The translations under genes and the position numbers were made by a program. The notes beneath the pieces are model-generated. The model was not told the DNA's origin. It saw nothing but the letters and a program-made list of their open reading frames with translations, and made no database searches. From Microcystis panniformis FACHB-1757 (GTDB lineage: Bacteria; Cyanobacteriota; Cyanobacteriia; Cyanobacteriales; Microcystaceae): a stretch of 64,000 nt of DNA. This document shows, piece after piece, positions 52,684 through 61,306 of the stretch; the first letter of the stretch is position 1; the number at the start of each line of letters is the position of its first letter. The stretch is taken from NCBI RefSeq assembly GCF_001264245.1, contig NZ_CP011339.1, forward strand, positions 1,240,001-1,304,000, in the 5' to 3' direction.

Positions 52684-53334
52684 TTAATAGGTTTGAGGTT
52701 GAAAATTATCGGGAATATCTAATTCAAATACTTGGTCATGAATCCGAGCCACATAAAGCCCTTCTTGCAGAATTTTTTCCCGTAATTCCGGGGATAAATC
52801 AACCGCCGCTAATATGCCATAGAGTTTTTTATCTTTGTGTTCGGGAAAAAAGCGGCGAAACCGTTGCAAAATACTTTTTAATTGTGTAATAGACTCCTCT
52901 CTGGCATGACTTTTAACCTCAACGATATAAGCAGTATTTAGCTCACCATTGGTATAGGCAAGAACATCAATTTCTAGGTGTTTTCCTTCTTTACTGACTC
53001 GCACACTGGGACTAACAACTTCCATACCAAAGCGTTGTCTGAGAATCGTTTCCATTGAGGGAAGGGCAAGTCCTTCGGTAAAGCTGCCGAATTTGGCACC
53101 AAGTCCCCCAATTTGTTTGCCCAGTTCTTTGAGTTGTTTGTCAGTTTCCTTCTGTTGTTGGGCGTTTTCCTTCTGTTGTTGACTAACTTCTTTTAATAGT
53201 AGTTCAGTCTCCTTCTGTTGTTGACTAACTTCCTTGAGTTGTTTGTCAGTTTCCTTGAGTTGTCGGTCAGTTTCTTTTTGAGCGGTAGTTAATTCGGCTA
53301 AGAGTCGCCATACATCTTCGGATGTGGTTGCCAT
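52684..53334 (-). CDS. DUF3782-like protein with nuclease-fold domain and coiled coil
   Basis: 216 residues from the ATG at 53334. It starts MATTSEDVWRLLAELTTAQKE, then a heptad-like coiled coil with TDRQLKETDKQLKEVSQQQKE repeats, and a C-terminal PD-(D/E)XK-like domain with KEGKHLEIDVLAYTNGELNTA and IVEVKSHAREE (the D and ExK residues). Cyanobacterial genomes carry many such genes of unknown function. This gene and the next form a tandem pair that are almost identical. AAGGAAAAA lies upstream of the ATG. The open frame extends to 53379 at a TTG. Confidence 0.7.
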   Translation of the reverse strand: MATTSEDVWRLLAELTTAQKETDRQLKETDKQLKEVSQQQKETELLLKEVSQQQKENAQQQKETDKQLKELGKQIGGLGAKFGSFTEGLALPSMETILRQRFGMEVVSPSVRVSKEGKHLEIDVLAYTNGELNTAYIVEVKSHAREESITQLKSILQRFRRFFPEHKDKKLYGILAAVDLSPELREKILQEGLYVARIHDQVFELDIPDNFQPQTY

Positions 53335-53467
53335 AGATAAATTTTTCCTTTTGATTTGGTCTATTGCTATTTTAGTCAATTGCGCCGATACTTTCTAGTT
53401 TTTAACCTTCAATGCTCTCTTTTTTGTCCAGTACATCTTATCCCATTTTAGATGAGCTTACCCTGTT

Positions 53468-54013
53468 TTAATAGATTTGAGGTTGAAAATTATCGGGAAT
53501 ATCTAATTCAAATACTTGGTCATGAATCCGAGCCACATAAAGCCCTTCTTGCAGAATTTTTTCCCGTAATTCCGGGGATAAATCAACCGCCGCTAATATG
53601 CCATAGAGTTTTTTATCTTTGTGTTCGGGAAAAAAGCGGCGAAACCGTTGCAAAATACTTTTTAATTGTGTAATAGACTCCTCTCTGGCATGACTTTTAA
53701 CCTCAACGATATAAGCAGTATTTAGCTCACCATTGGTATAGGCAAGAACATCAATTTCTAGGTGTTTTCCTTCTTTACTGGCGCGCACACTGGGACTAAC
53801 AACTTCCATACCAAAGCGTTGTCTGAGAATCGTTTCCATTGAGGGAAGGGCAAGTCCTTCGGTAAAGCTGCCGAATTTGGCACCAAGTCCCCCAATTTGT
53901 TTGCCCAGTTCTTTGAGTTGTTTGTCAGTTTCCTTGAGTTGTCGGTCAGTTTCTTTTTGAGCGGCAGTTAATTCGGCTAAGAGTCGCCATACATCTTCGG
54001 ATGTGGTTGCCAT
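53468..54013 (-). CDS. DUF3782-like protein, second copy, shorter coiled coil
   Basis: 181 residues from the ATG at 54013. It is nearly identical to the gene at 52684-53334 apart from a 35-residue (105-bp) deletion of coiled-coil repeats and scattered substitutions (for example VRASK for VRVSK). The 5' leaders are duplicated too, about 135 bases with a TTTTGTCCAGTACATC stretch. The pair is a recent tandem duplication. The D and ExK motif of the nuclease-like fold is retained. Confidence 0.7.
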   Translation of the reverse strand: MATTSEDVWRLLAELTAAQKETDRQLKETDKQLKELGKQIGGLGAKFGSFTEGLALPSMETILRQRFGMEVVSPSVRASKEGKHLEIDVLAYTNGELNTAYIVEVKSHAREESITQLKSILQRFRRFFPEHKDKKLYGILAAVDLSPELREKILQEGLYVARIHDQVFELDIPDNFQPQIY

Positions 54014-54150
54014 AGATAAATTTTTCCTTCTGCTCTGGTCTATTGCTATTTTAGTCAATTGCGCCGATACTTCCTAATTTTTAACCCGCAATGATGTCTT
54101 TTTTGTCCAGTACATCTTATCCCATTTTAGATGAGCTTACCCTAGCAACC

Positions 54151-55005
54151 TTAAGCGAACACTACCGTGCGATTAGCGTAAACCAAAACGCGATTTTGCA
54201 AGTGTAAACGTACCGCTCGCGCTAACACCACCCTTTCTAAATCCTTACCTTGACGAATTAAATCTCCTACGGTATCGCGATGGCTAACTCTGACCACATC
54301 CTGCTCGATAATTGGCCCCTGATCGAGATCGGCAGTGATATAATGGGCGGTGGCTCCAATAATTTTTACCCCTCGATCGTAAGCCCGTTGATAGGGATTA
54401 GCTCCGGCAAAAGCCGGTAAAAAAGAATGATGAATATTGATAATATTGGGGAAAAAGTTAATAAAATCTGGAGTGAGAACCTGCATATATTTAGCTAAAA
54501 TCACTAAATCTATCCGGTATTCCCGCAGTAACTCTAATTGTCTGGCTTCCTGTTCAATCTTGGTTTCGGCGGTAATGGGAAGATGATGAAACTCAATACC
54601 GAATTGATTGGCAACTGAGTGTAATTCTGGATGATTGCTAATAATTAAAGGAATTTCTGCCCTAATTTCTCCCCCGTGTTGTCGCCATAATAAATCGAGG
54701 AGACAATGATCCTGTTTTGTCACCCAAATAGCTAGACGCGGGACAGTATCGGAAAAATGCAAAGACCAACTAGCCTGCAAAGGTTTGGCAATAGCGGCGA
54801 AAGCTGGTTCGATCATCCCACGGGGTAAATTAAACCCTTCTAATTGCCATTCTATCCGCATCAGGAACAATCCCGCCGAAAAATCCGTGTGTTGGTCAGC
54901 GTGGATAATATTGCCGCCATTAGCGTAGATAAAATTAGCGATTTTCGCCACTAGACCAATCTGGTCAGGACAAGAAATTAACAAGGTTGCAGTGGCAGCA
55001 GTCAT
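54151..55005 (-). CDS. purU: Formyltetrahydrofolate deformylase
   Basis: 284 residues. An N-terminal ACT domain (LISCPDQIGLVAKIANFIYANGG) precedes a formyltransferase-fold catalytic domain with LAKYMQVLTPDFINFFPNIINIHHSFLPAF, PYQRAYDRGVKIIGATAHYIT and DLDQGPIIEQD. It hydrolyses 10-formyl-THF to formate and THF, supplying formate to purine synthesis. Catalytic Asn-His-Asp residues are intact (NIHHS, GATAH, and QGP). The gene stands alone. Confidence 0.93.
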   Translation of the reverse strand: MTAATATLLISCPDQIGLVAKIANFIYANGGNIIHADQHTDFSAGLFLMRIEWQLEGFNLPRGMIEPAFAAIAKPLQASWSLHFSDTVPRLAIWVTKQDHCLLDLLWRQHGGEIRAEIPLIISNHPELHSVANQFGIEFHHLPITAETKIEQEARQLELLREYRIDLVILAKYMQVLTPDFINFFPNIINIHHSFLPAFAGANPYQRAYDRGVKIIGATAHYITADLDQGPIIEQDVVRVSHRDTVGDLIRQGKDLERVVLARAVRLHLQNRVLVYANRTVVFA

Positions 55006-55126
55006 AAATTATCGGCGGCAAGAATTGACTTTTTCTATCCCTAATTTATTACAATTTTAGGCACTTCGTCCCTTTGATACACAAAAAAGATCGTTTGTCA
55101 ATAGCGATCGCCGATTAAATTCCTGG

Positions 55127-55702
55127 TTAGACTGATAGGCTATTCCCTTGCTCAGAAGTGGCAAAATGCCGCTCGATTAGGGAGGGGACATCTTGGGGAG
55201 CTACCTGATTATAATGCTTTTTATCGGGCATAACCACCAGATTCGGGCCTTTTTTGCACTGTTTTAAACAGCCGGTTAATTTAATATTCACCGCTTCTCC
55301 CAGTCCTTTTTCCTCTAAACCACTCTCCAACCTTTGGCAAACTCTCGCACCGCCATTTTTCCAACAATCAGACTTCTGACAGATTAAGACGGTGGCTTTT
55401 TTCGCTTTTGCCGGGGCGACTTCTGGGGTTTTTTCGCCAGATAAATGCTCGATCCCTAGTACCCTCAGTTTTAATTTTCCCTTTTTTGAACAAAGACTAC
55501 TTTCTCCCGTCACTTTTAGCCATGAGTGGAGAGCAATATTGAGAGGTATGTGGTCTCGCAGTGTTTTTTCGGGCTTAAACCAATATTCTCGTTTATCAAC
55601 ACTGATTCTCAGGTATTTTACCTTATATCCGTCCTTGAGGACAAAACCGAGGAATTGACCGACCACTTGAAAGGGAACCATGCTAGTTACAGATTTTGAC
55701 AT
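55127..55702 (-). CDS. Thioredoxin-like [2Fe-2S] ferredoxin domain protein
   Basis: 191 residues. The C-terminal half has the cysteine pattern of thioredoxin-like [2Fe-2S] ferredoxins: CQKSDCWKNGGARVCQRL followed by LTGCLKQCKKGPNLVV. The N-terminal half (FVLKDGYKVKYLRISVDKREYWFKPE) is a beta-rich domain not recognised by me. It is conserved in cyanobacteria, and a role in electron transfer is likely, but the partner is not known. The start is the ATG at 55702; a later Met is at MVPFQVVG. Confidence 0.75.
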   Translation of the reverse strand: MSKSVTSMVPFQVVGQFLGFVLKDGYKVKYLRISVDKREYWFKPEKTLRDHIPLNIALHSWLKVTGESSLCSKKGKLKLRVLGIEHLSGEKTPEVAPAKAKKATVLICQKSDCWKNGGARVCQRLESGLEEKGLGEAVNIKLTGCLKQCKKGPNLVVMPDKKHYNQVAPQDVPSLIERHFATSEQGNSLSV

Positions 55703-55746
55703 ACTTTCTCACTTTTTACTCTCAGATTGCTAATTTTTCTCAAGGA

Positions 55747-55989
55747 TTATGCCTGCCAACAGGTTTCTAGCCAAGCGATTAAACAGCCTCGGGAGGCCTC
55801 CACCTGTCGCAGGACAATCCACAGCTATAAAAGTTGAGCGGAGGCATCAATGCGAACCGGCAAAAGCTGATGGAGCGAGCATTGACATTCAATGTTTAGG
55901 GCCTGCATCTGGTGGTAAACCTGCCAGGGATCCCAAGCACTAAGATTGAAGATTTTCTCACCTTCCGATGGCCATTTGTCTATACTCAT
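55747..55989 (-). pseudogene. Small conserved cyanobacterial protein, interrupted by an in-frame TAG
   Basis: Reading from the ATG at 55989 gives MSIDKWPSEGEKIFNLSAWD and PWQVYHQMQALNIECQCSLH, ending at TAG (55827-55825) after 54 codons. The frame continues without further stop for 25 codons (LWIVLRQVEASRGCLIAW and an LETCWQA end) to TAA at 55749-55747. The whole frame of about 80 codons resembles a small cyanobacterial family with a WDPWQVYH motif. The in-frame TAG probably inactivates it, or marks a sequencing error. Open frames on the + strand here are shadows. Confidence 0.55.
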
Positions 55990-56220
55990 GGGGCTTTTAA
56001 TTGAGAACTATTAGCAATATAACTCTAGGCTGATGTTCTCAGTATAACCAACAACTGCAAATAATTATCAATAACCTGAAGAAAAAAAGTTACCCGGTAG
56101 CGGCGATCGGCTAAAATCTTGCTATTGTTGCCTTGTCCGCTTTGCCGATCCCGGAATCGCTACCGCCTAGAATTGTCAAAGAGATAAAAATGGAGATAAC
56201 AAGATTTATTGACGAAAATT

Positions 56221-57060
56221 ATGGATAAAAAAGCTCAAAAAACCGATAATTCAGCAATTCTCTATTTTGATGGTGGTTCTCGCGGCAATCCGGGGAGAGC
56301 AGCCGGTGCAGCGGTAATAGTTTTAGCCGAGGGTAATTCCTTGACCACGACTAGATATATGGAGAGAGCCACTAATAACGAGGCCGAATACACGGGATTG
56401 ATTATTGGATTGGAAAAAGCCCAAGAATTAGGCTTAAAAAGCCTAGAAATTCGCGGAGACAGTCAATTAGTCATCAATCAAGTTAAGGGAGACTGGAAGG
56501 TAAAAAGCGATAGTTTACGTCCCTTTTATCAGCGTGCTTGTCAATTAGTTGCCCGATTCGATCGCATTAGCTGGCGCTGGATTGAACGAGCTAAAAATAG
56601 TTTGGCTGACGCTGCTGCCAATCATTGTATGGATGCGGCGAAAAAATCGCCAGAAAAACCAAAGGAAGGCGAAACTAATCTCGATATTCTGCTCCAATCC
56701 CTGAAACCAGTCCTAAATACCGAAGAATTCGTTTTTTCTTCCCTAACAGCAACAGGACTAGAACAGCTACAATTAACCCCTATCTGCCAATTTCAGGAAG
56801 AGGAAGGCATAACGGTGATTATTCCCCGTCAGCAAGCCGATCGGACGGGCTTGCAGTACAAATATATTTATAGACAAATTACTCTTTCTGTGCATTCTAG
56901 TTTAGCGGCGGTGGGATTTTTAGCGGTAATTAGCGAGAAACTGGCCGCAGCAGCAATTAGCGTCAATGTCATTTCTGGTTATTATCACGATCATTTATTT
57001 ATCCCTAGGGATAGGGTGACAGAAGCGATGGCTATTCTCGAAGAAATTAGCCGCTCATAA
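56221..57060 (+). CDS. RNase HI fused to an ACT-type regulatory domain
   Basis: 279 residues. The N-terminal RNase H fold has all four acidic residues: FDGGSRGNPG, NNEAEYTGL, GDSQLVINQ and SLADAAANH. It cleaves RNA in RNA-DNA hybrids. After a linker (KKSPEKPKEGETNLD) the C-terminal 125 residues match the ACT_3/DUF2241-type protein seen on its own in other bacteria (GITVIIPRQQADRTGLQYKY; VGFLAVISEKLAAAAISVNV; YYHDHLFIPRDR). A shorter upstream start from 56209 is open, but ATG 56221 is preferred. The gene stands alone. Confidence 0.8.
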   Translation: MDKKAQKTDNSAILYFDGGSRGNPGRAAGAAVIVLAEGNSLTTTRYMERATNNEAEYTGLIIGLEKAQELGLKSLEIRGDSQLVINQVKGDWKVKSDSLRPFYQRACQLVARFDRISWRWIERAKNSLADAAANHCMDAAKKSPEKPKEGETNLDILLQSLKPVLNTEEFVFSSLTATGLEQLQLTPICQFQEEEGITVIIPRQQADRTGLQYKYIYRQITLSVHSSLAAVGFLAVISEKLAAAAISVNVISGYYHDHLFIPRDRVTEAMAILEEISRS

Positions 57061-57165
57061 CAGTTATCAGTTATCAGTTATCAGTTATCAGTTAGCAGAT
57101 GTGAGTTTTCAATTCACTCATTACTGTTTACTGTTTACTGTTCACTGAAAAAACAGGATTTATTA
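57061..57165. repeat. TCAGTTATCAG array after rnhA
   Basis: Five TCAGTTATCAG / CAGTTATCAGTTA units at about 57060-57100, then TACTGTTTACTGTTTACTG repeats at about 57120-57150. No gene is visible. Confidence 0.7.
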
Positions 57166-58263
57166 TTATTTGCTCTCCTCCGAGGAATTTTTCACCGTTT
57201 CTTCTAGGATAACTACCGGTTCTTTTTCCCGCTGCTGCGAGCGGATGATATCGATGGTACTTTTCAGCACACTAGCGATAGGAACTGCTATCAATAAACC
57301 GAGAATTCCTGCCACTTTGCCACCGATAAAAAGAGATAGAATAATCCAGACGGGATTAAGTCCGATCATACCTCCCATTAACCGAGGGGCGATGACATTA
57401 TCATTAATTTGACCGACAATAATAGTCAGGGTCAAAACTTTTAACCCTAACCAAAAATCTTGAAACATCAGTAGGGTACTAATGCCAATAATGGTGAAGG
57501 CACTGGCAAAAGGAATTAATGTAGTTAGACCGATTGCCACCCCGAATAATAGGGCATAATCAACCTTGAGAATCACAAAAACAAAAATTTGAGCAAGGCT
57601 GAGAATTCCCGCCAAAATGGTTTGACCGGCAAAATAGGTTTCAAAAGTTTGACGAATAATCGTTCTTAATTTGAGATTCCAAGGAGCAGGAATCCAGCTT
57701 AAAATTCCCTCCCAAATTTGTTCGCCATAGAGAACCAGAAAGACAGTTAGAACCAGAACAAAGAGAATGTTTAAGATACTGTTGATAGTTCCCAGCACAA
57801 AGCTCAGTAATTGAGTGCTAAGAGTTTGTAAAACGTTAGTTAGTCGTTCCGATAACTGGGTAATTGATTGCTCGATATAAATCGCATATTTCTGAGTTTT
57901 ATCCCACTTTTCTAAATTTTGTATCTGTTCGGTTCCCGACTCGATCCACTGGGGCAAACTATTGATTAAACTGCTTAATTGCTCGACAATCTGGGGAATT
58001 AAAATTAAACCTAAAACGCTCAAAATTAATAGGGCAATTAAAAAGACAATAGCGATCGAACCACTGCGATTAACCCCGCGTCTTTGCAGCAGTTTGATGG
58101 GAACATCTAGGACAAAAGCTAGTAAACTAGCAGTGACAAAAATACTAACTAAGGGTTCTAGATAGCTAAATAATTGGAATAATAACCAACCATTGAGAAA
58201 TAAGAGCGGAAAAACTAGACTTAGCCGCAACCAACGAGGTAGTTGCTTAAAAAGCTCTATCAT
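57166..58263 (-). CDS. AI-2E family transporter
   Basis: 365 residues with about eight hydrophobic segments, including LLFGVAIGLTTLIPFASAFTIIG, LTLTIIVGQINDNVIAPRLMGGMIGLNPVWIIL and GGKVAGILGLLIAVPIASVLK, the hallmarks of the family. Some members export autoinducer 2 or act in Na+/H+ exchange; the substrate here is unknown. The natural start is the ATG at 58263 (MIELFKQLPRW). The open frame extends 21 bases into the adjacent repeat element, again reading MIFTRG. Confidence 0.82.
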   Translation of the reverse strand: MIELFKQLPRWLRLSLVFPLLFLNGWLLFQLFSYLEPLVSIFVTASLLAFVLDVPIKLLQRRGVNRSGSIAIVFLIALLILSVLGLILIPQIVEQLSSLINSLPQWIESGTEQIQNLEKWDKTQKYAIYIEQSITQLSERLTNVLQTLSTQLLSFVLGTINSILNILFVLVLTVFLVLYGEQIWEGILSWIPAPWNLKLRTIIRQTFETYFAGQTILAGILSLAQIFVFVILKVDYALLFGVAIGLTTLIPFASAFTIIGISTLLMFQDFWLGLKVLTLTIIVGQINDNVIAPRLMGGMIGLNPVWIILSLFIGGKVAGILGLLIAVPIASVLKSTIDIIRSQQREKEPVVILEETVKNSSEESK

Positions 58264-58446
58264 TAGACCTCTTGTAAAAATCAAAAATTGTTGTTAGGGT
58301 TAGGAGTCAGTAGTCAGTAGTCAGTAGTCAGGAGAATTAAGAATGAATAATAATCAATTAAACGGTCTATTTACAGATTTTATGTAATTTAATCCTTGTT
58401 TTTGCCTTTTTTGAACCCTCAAAAATTAATTATGCAAGAGGTTTAT
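58264..58446. mobile_element. 183-bp MITE-like repeat, CCTCTTG family, copy 2
   Basis: Begins TAGACCTCTTGTAAAAATC and ends TGCAAGAGGTTTATT. Homologous to 32531-32700, with an internal expansion of GTCAGTAGTCAG units. Like copy 1, it directly abuts a minus-strand gene start. Confidence 0.75.
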
Positions 58447-58575
58447 TAATTTTGTCCTGAGAGAGTATCGATGTATGTAAAAAGAGAGTTTTCTAACCAG
58501 AAATCCTCTTTCAATCTACCATCTCCGTGCCACTTTTCTAGCCCCAGTAACCCTGAAACTCTTATCTTAACTGTA

Positions 58576-58648
58576 TGGAGCTAAGCGGATTCGAACCGCT
58601 GACCCCCTCAATGCCATTGAGGTGCTCTACCAACTGAGCTATAACCCC
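58576..58648 (-). tRNA. tRNA-Ala (anticodon GGC)
   Basis: A complete cloverleaf read on the minus strand: acceptor GGGGTTA/TAGCTCC, D arm GCTC...GAGC, anticodon stem CCTCA/TGAGG with loop ATGGCAT (anticodon GGC) and a T arm with GGTTCGAATCC. The third acceptor base pair is G3:U70, the identity element of alanine tRNA. CCA is not encoded. It lies between the AI-2E permease and a small membrane protein gene. Confidence 0.96.
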
Positions 58649-58766
58649 GCGAAGACCATTTTTGAATATAGCTTAAATAGAATCATTTTGTCAAGGGGGG
58701 GCGAGAAAAAAATTTGTCACTGCCAAGACGATCGCTCATCCACAAGAGTGAAACAATCGCCCCCAT

Positions 58767-58967
58767 TTAGACAGGAGCCGAAATTTGGGTTAAATAGGTT
58801 AAACAGTGACCCATGAGGAAATAAACTACTAACATAGCCGCTGCCGCTGCTGCCACCAAGGTTCCCGCCAGCATCAAGGAAAACTCTTGCCTGTCGAACG
58901 CTTGCTGCATTAGATGCAATGACCAAGCCACAAGACCGAGGTCAAAGATGAGAATCGGAACTAACAT
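58767..58967 (-). CDS. Small two-helix membrane protein
   Basis: 66 residues with two hydrophobic segments (about 1-20, MLVPILIFDLGLVAWSLHLM, and about 31-55, MLAGTLVAAAAAAMLVVYFL) joined by a short charged loop (QQAFDRQEFS). The GTG/ATG start at 58967 is close to an AT-rich upstream region. I do not recognise a family with certainty. It is more likely a real small protein than a shadow because of the clear hydrophobic pattern and the lack of another gene here. Confidence 0.55.
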   Translation of the reverse strand: MLVPILIFDLGLVAWSLHLMQQAFDRQEFSLMLAGTLVAAAAAAMLVVYFLMGHCLTYLTQISAPV

Positions 58968-59213
58968 ATTTTAAATTTTGTTAACTTTCCTCTATTCTAA
59001 TACATAATTTTCCCTGGGGATAATCGGACGGAAGTTTAAAATGCGGATTTTTTGCCCGTTGCTCGATCGCGGCTGTCAGCCGTCAGCCATTGACTTTCAG
59101 TAATAGGTGTAAACCTTACTCTTCTTGGTTTGCAGCCTAAAGAAATCCTTTTCCCGAAAAAGCGACTCAATCCCTAGATTAAGTTCTGCAAATCTTGCTC
59201 TCATTTTCCCCGG
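58968..59213. other. Gap before hisF 3' end
   Basis: About 246 bases containing no recognisable gene. A GCTGTCAGCCGTCAGCC doublet is at about 59070. The region should contain the promoter of the small membrane protein. Confidence 0.3.
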
Positions 59214-59978
59214 CTAACGCACGGGTACTTGTTGATTTTGCAGATAATTTTTGACCTCAGCGATGGTTAATTGACCATAATGGAGCAAAGAAGCCAATAA
59301 AGCCGCTTCTGCCCGCCCTTCCGTCAATGCTTCGTAGATATGCTGACAATTACCCGCTCCTCCCGAAGCAATCACAGGAATCTCCACCCTTTCAGCGATC
59401 GCTTTTGTCAAGGCCAGATCATAACCCGCTTGCGTGCCGTCGGCATCCATACTGGTAACTAACAACTCACCCGCCCCGCGTTTTTCCACTTCTTGGGCCC
59501 ATAATAAAGCATCAATACCCGTATTTTCCCGTCCACCCCGAACATAAACCTCCCAACCAGGGTTATGCACATCCTTGCGTCGTCTAGCATCGATCGCCAC
59601 CACAATGCACTGTTTCCCAAAGCGATCGCTGGCTCGATCGAGCAATTCCGGCTCGCGCACGGCAGCCGAGTTAATGCTGACTTTATCGGCCCCGGCTCTT
59701 AACAAATTTTTAATATTTTCTAAGGATTGGATGCCCCCACCCACTGTCAGAGGAATAAAAACCTGTTCCGCCGTGCGATAGACTACATCAATAATCGTGT
59801 CGCGATCTTCATGGGTAGCAGTAATATCAAGAAAAACCAACTCATCAGCCCCTGCCTGATTATACAAGCGGGCCAACTCCACGGGGTCGCCAGCATCCTG
59901 AAGATTGACAAAATTAACCCCTTTCACTACCCGACCTTTATTGACATCCAAACAAGGCAAAATCCGCTTCGCTAACAT
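59214..59978 (-). CDS. hisF: Imidazole glycerol phosphate synthase cyclase subunit HisF
   Basis: 254 residues of the TIM-barrel cyclase HisF. It joins PRFAR and ammonia (from HisH) to give imidazole glycerol phosphate and AICAR. Start MLAKRILPCLDVNKGRVVKGVNF; catalytic Asp in CLDV and Asp in MDADGTQAGYDL; phosphate loops GGGIQSLE and VIASGGAGN. The length is standard. The ATG lies just 23 bases from the ATG of the divergent ruvB gene. Confidence 0.95.
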   Translation of the reverse strand: MLAKRILPCLDVNKGRVVKGVNFVNLQDAGDPVELARLYNQAGADELVFLDITATHEDRDTIIDVVYRTAEQVFIPLTVGGGIQSLENIKNLLRAGADKVSINSAAVREPELLDRASDRFGKQCIVVAIDARRRKDVHNPGWEVYVRGGRENTGIDALLWAQEVEKRGAGELLVTSMDADGTQAGYDLALTKAIAERVEIPVIASGGAGNCQHIYEALTEGRAEAALLASLLHYGQLTIAEVKNYLQNQQVPVR

Positions 59979-60001
59979 ATCCTAGACTCTTGATTGTAAC
60001 A

Positions 60002-61078
60002 ATGGCCATCAAACGATCGCATAATTCCACCCCGGCTGCCGAGGAAAATCTGCTCACTCCCAATCCCACTATAGAAGAAACGGAAAAAGCAGAAGCGCAG
60101 ATTCGTCCGCAATCCCTAGAGGATTATATCGGTCAACAGGACTTAAAGGCTAATCTAAAAGTCACCATCGCCGCGGCCAAAGCTAGACAAGAAGCGATCG
60201 ATCATCTGCTCTTCTACGGACCGCCGGGGTTAGGCAAAACCACCATGGCTTTAATTTTAGCGGCCCAGATGGGAGTAAATTGCCGCATTACTGCCGCCCC
60301 CGCTTTAGAGCGTCCCCGGGACATTACCGGCATCCTGATCAATCTTCAACCCCGGGATATTCTTTTTATCGACGAAATTCATCGACTGAATCGGGTGACG
60401 GAGGAGTTATTATACCCAGCGATGGAGGATTATCGCCTAGATGTGACGATTGGTAAGGGTCAAGCGGCGAAAATTCGCAGTATTTCTTTACCTCCCTTTA
60501 CTTTAATCGGTGCTACTACCAAAGTTGGCTCTTTAACTGCGCCTTTACGCGATCGTTTTGGCATGATTCAACGTCTGCGTTTCTATACAGTTGAGGAATT
60601 GACGGCAATTATGCTCAGAAGTGCTACTATATTTAATATTCCCATTACTGAAGCGGGTGCGATCGAAATTGCCCGTCGCAGTCGGGGAACTCCACGCATT
60701 GCCAATCGTTTATTAAAACGAGTACGCGACTATGTGCAGGTGAAGGGAGAAACTATGATCACCCCCCAGTTAGCCGCTGAGGGATTAAATCAATTAAATG
60801 TGGATTCTATGGGTTTAGATTGGACCGATCGATTAGTATTAAAGACGATGATCGAACAGTTTCAAGGTAAACCCGTGGGATTGGAAGCAGTAGCAGCAGC
60901 CACGGGAGAAGATGCCAAAACGATTGAGGAGGTGTATGAGCCTTATTTATTACAAATAGGTTATCTTCATCGTACCCCCCGGGGTCGCATGGTGACGGCA
61001 GCCGCCTACGAACATTTAGGTTTACTGGCGAAATTGCCGAAAAATAAGGATCGGAGTTTACCTTTGTTCGACTTCTAG
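60002..61078 (+). CDS. ruvB: Holliday junction branch migration ATPase RuvB
   Basis: 358 residues of an AAA+ ATPase. Walker A GPPGLGKTT is at about residues 73-81, Walker B FIDEIHRL, sensor 1 LIGATTKVG and the arginine finger region APLRDRFGM. It drives branch migration with RuvA in homologous recombination. The C-terminal winged helix (RTPRGRMVTAAAYEHL) is present. The chosen ATG (MAIKRSHNSTP) is preceded by only 23 bases of gap to hisF. Confidence 0.95.
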   Translation: MAIKRSHNSTPAAEENLLTPNPTIEETEKAEAQIRPQSLEDYIGQQDLKANLKVTIAAAKARQEAIDHLLFYGPPGLGKTTMALILAAQMGVNCRITAAPALERPRDITGILINLQPRDILFIDEIHRLNRVTEELLYPAMEDYRLDVTIGKGQAAKIRSISLPPFTLIGATTKVGSLTAPLRDRFGMIQRLRFYTVEELTAIMLRSATIFNIPITEAGAIEIARRSRGTPRIANRLLKRVRDYVQVKGETMITPQLAAEGLNQLNVDSMGLDWTDRLVLKTMIEQFQGKPVGLEAVAAATGEDAKTIEEVYEPYLLQIGYLHRTPRGRMVTAAAYEHLGLLAKLPKNKDRSLPLFDF

Positions 61079-61087
61079 TTTTCTGGA

Positions 61088-61304
61088 TAGGGTTGGCTGA
61101 ATAAATGTGAAATATAGACGAGGTATGGGGTTTGGGGCTTTTTGGCGAAGCAGCTGCAAGATTTTCAAGCTAGTGGCTCAAAAACCTTACATCTTGATCG
61201 GCGATCGCGTCCTGTACGGGCGAAGCATTCGGACAATAACCTATCGCTGAAACCGTAGATTTTCTATCCGAATGCTTCGCCCCTACTTTTTGCCGCAAAC
61301 CCTA
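61088..61304. mobile_element. 217-bp TAGGGTT-family MITE-like repeat, copy 3
   Basis: Starts TAGGGTTGGCTGAATAAATG and ends GCAAACCCTA. It is the inverted homologue of copies at 19382-19600 and 26759-26975, including the same GGGCGAAGCATTCGG palindrome. It begins 10 bases after the ruvB stop. Confidence 0.85.
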
Positions 61305-61306
61305 GA

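Noticed and set aside
53468..54013. The duplicated genes as an assembly artefact only
   Set aside because: The copies differ by a 105-bp deletion and several substitutions, so at least part of the difference is real; the artefact is kept as a possibility in the findings.
55749..55943. Open frame of 64 codons on the + strand
   Set aside because: Shadow of the interrupted minus-strand small gene at 55747-55989, whose family-like pattern is clearer.
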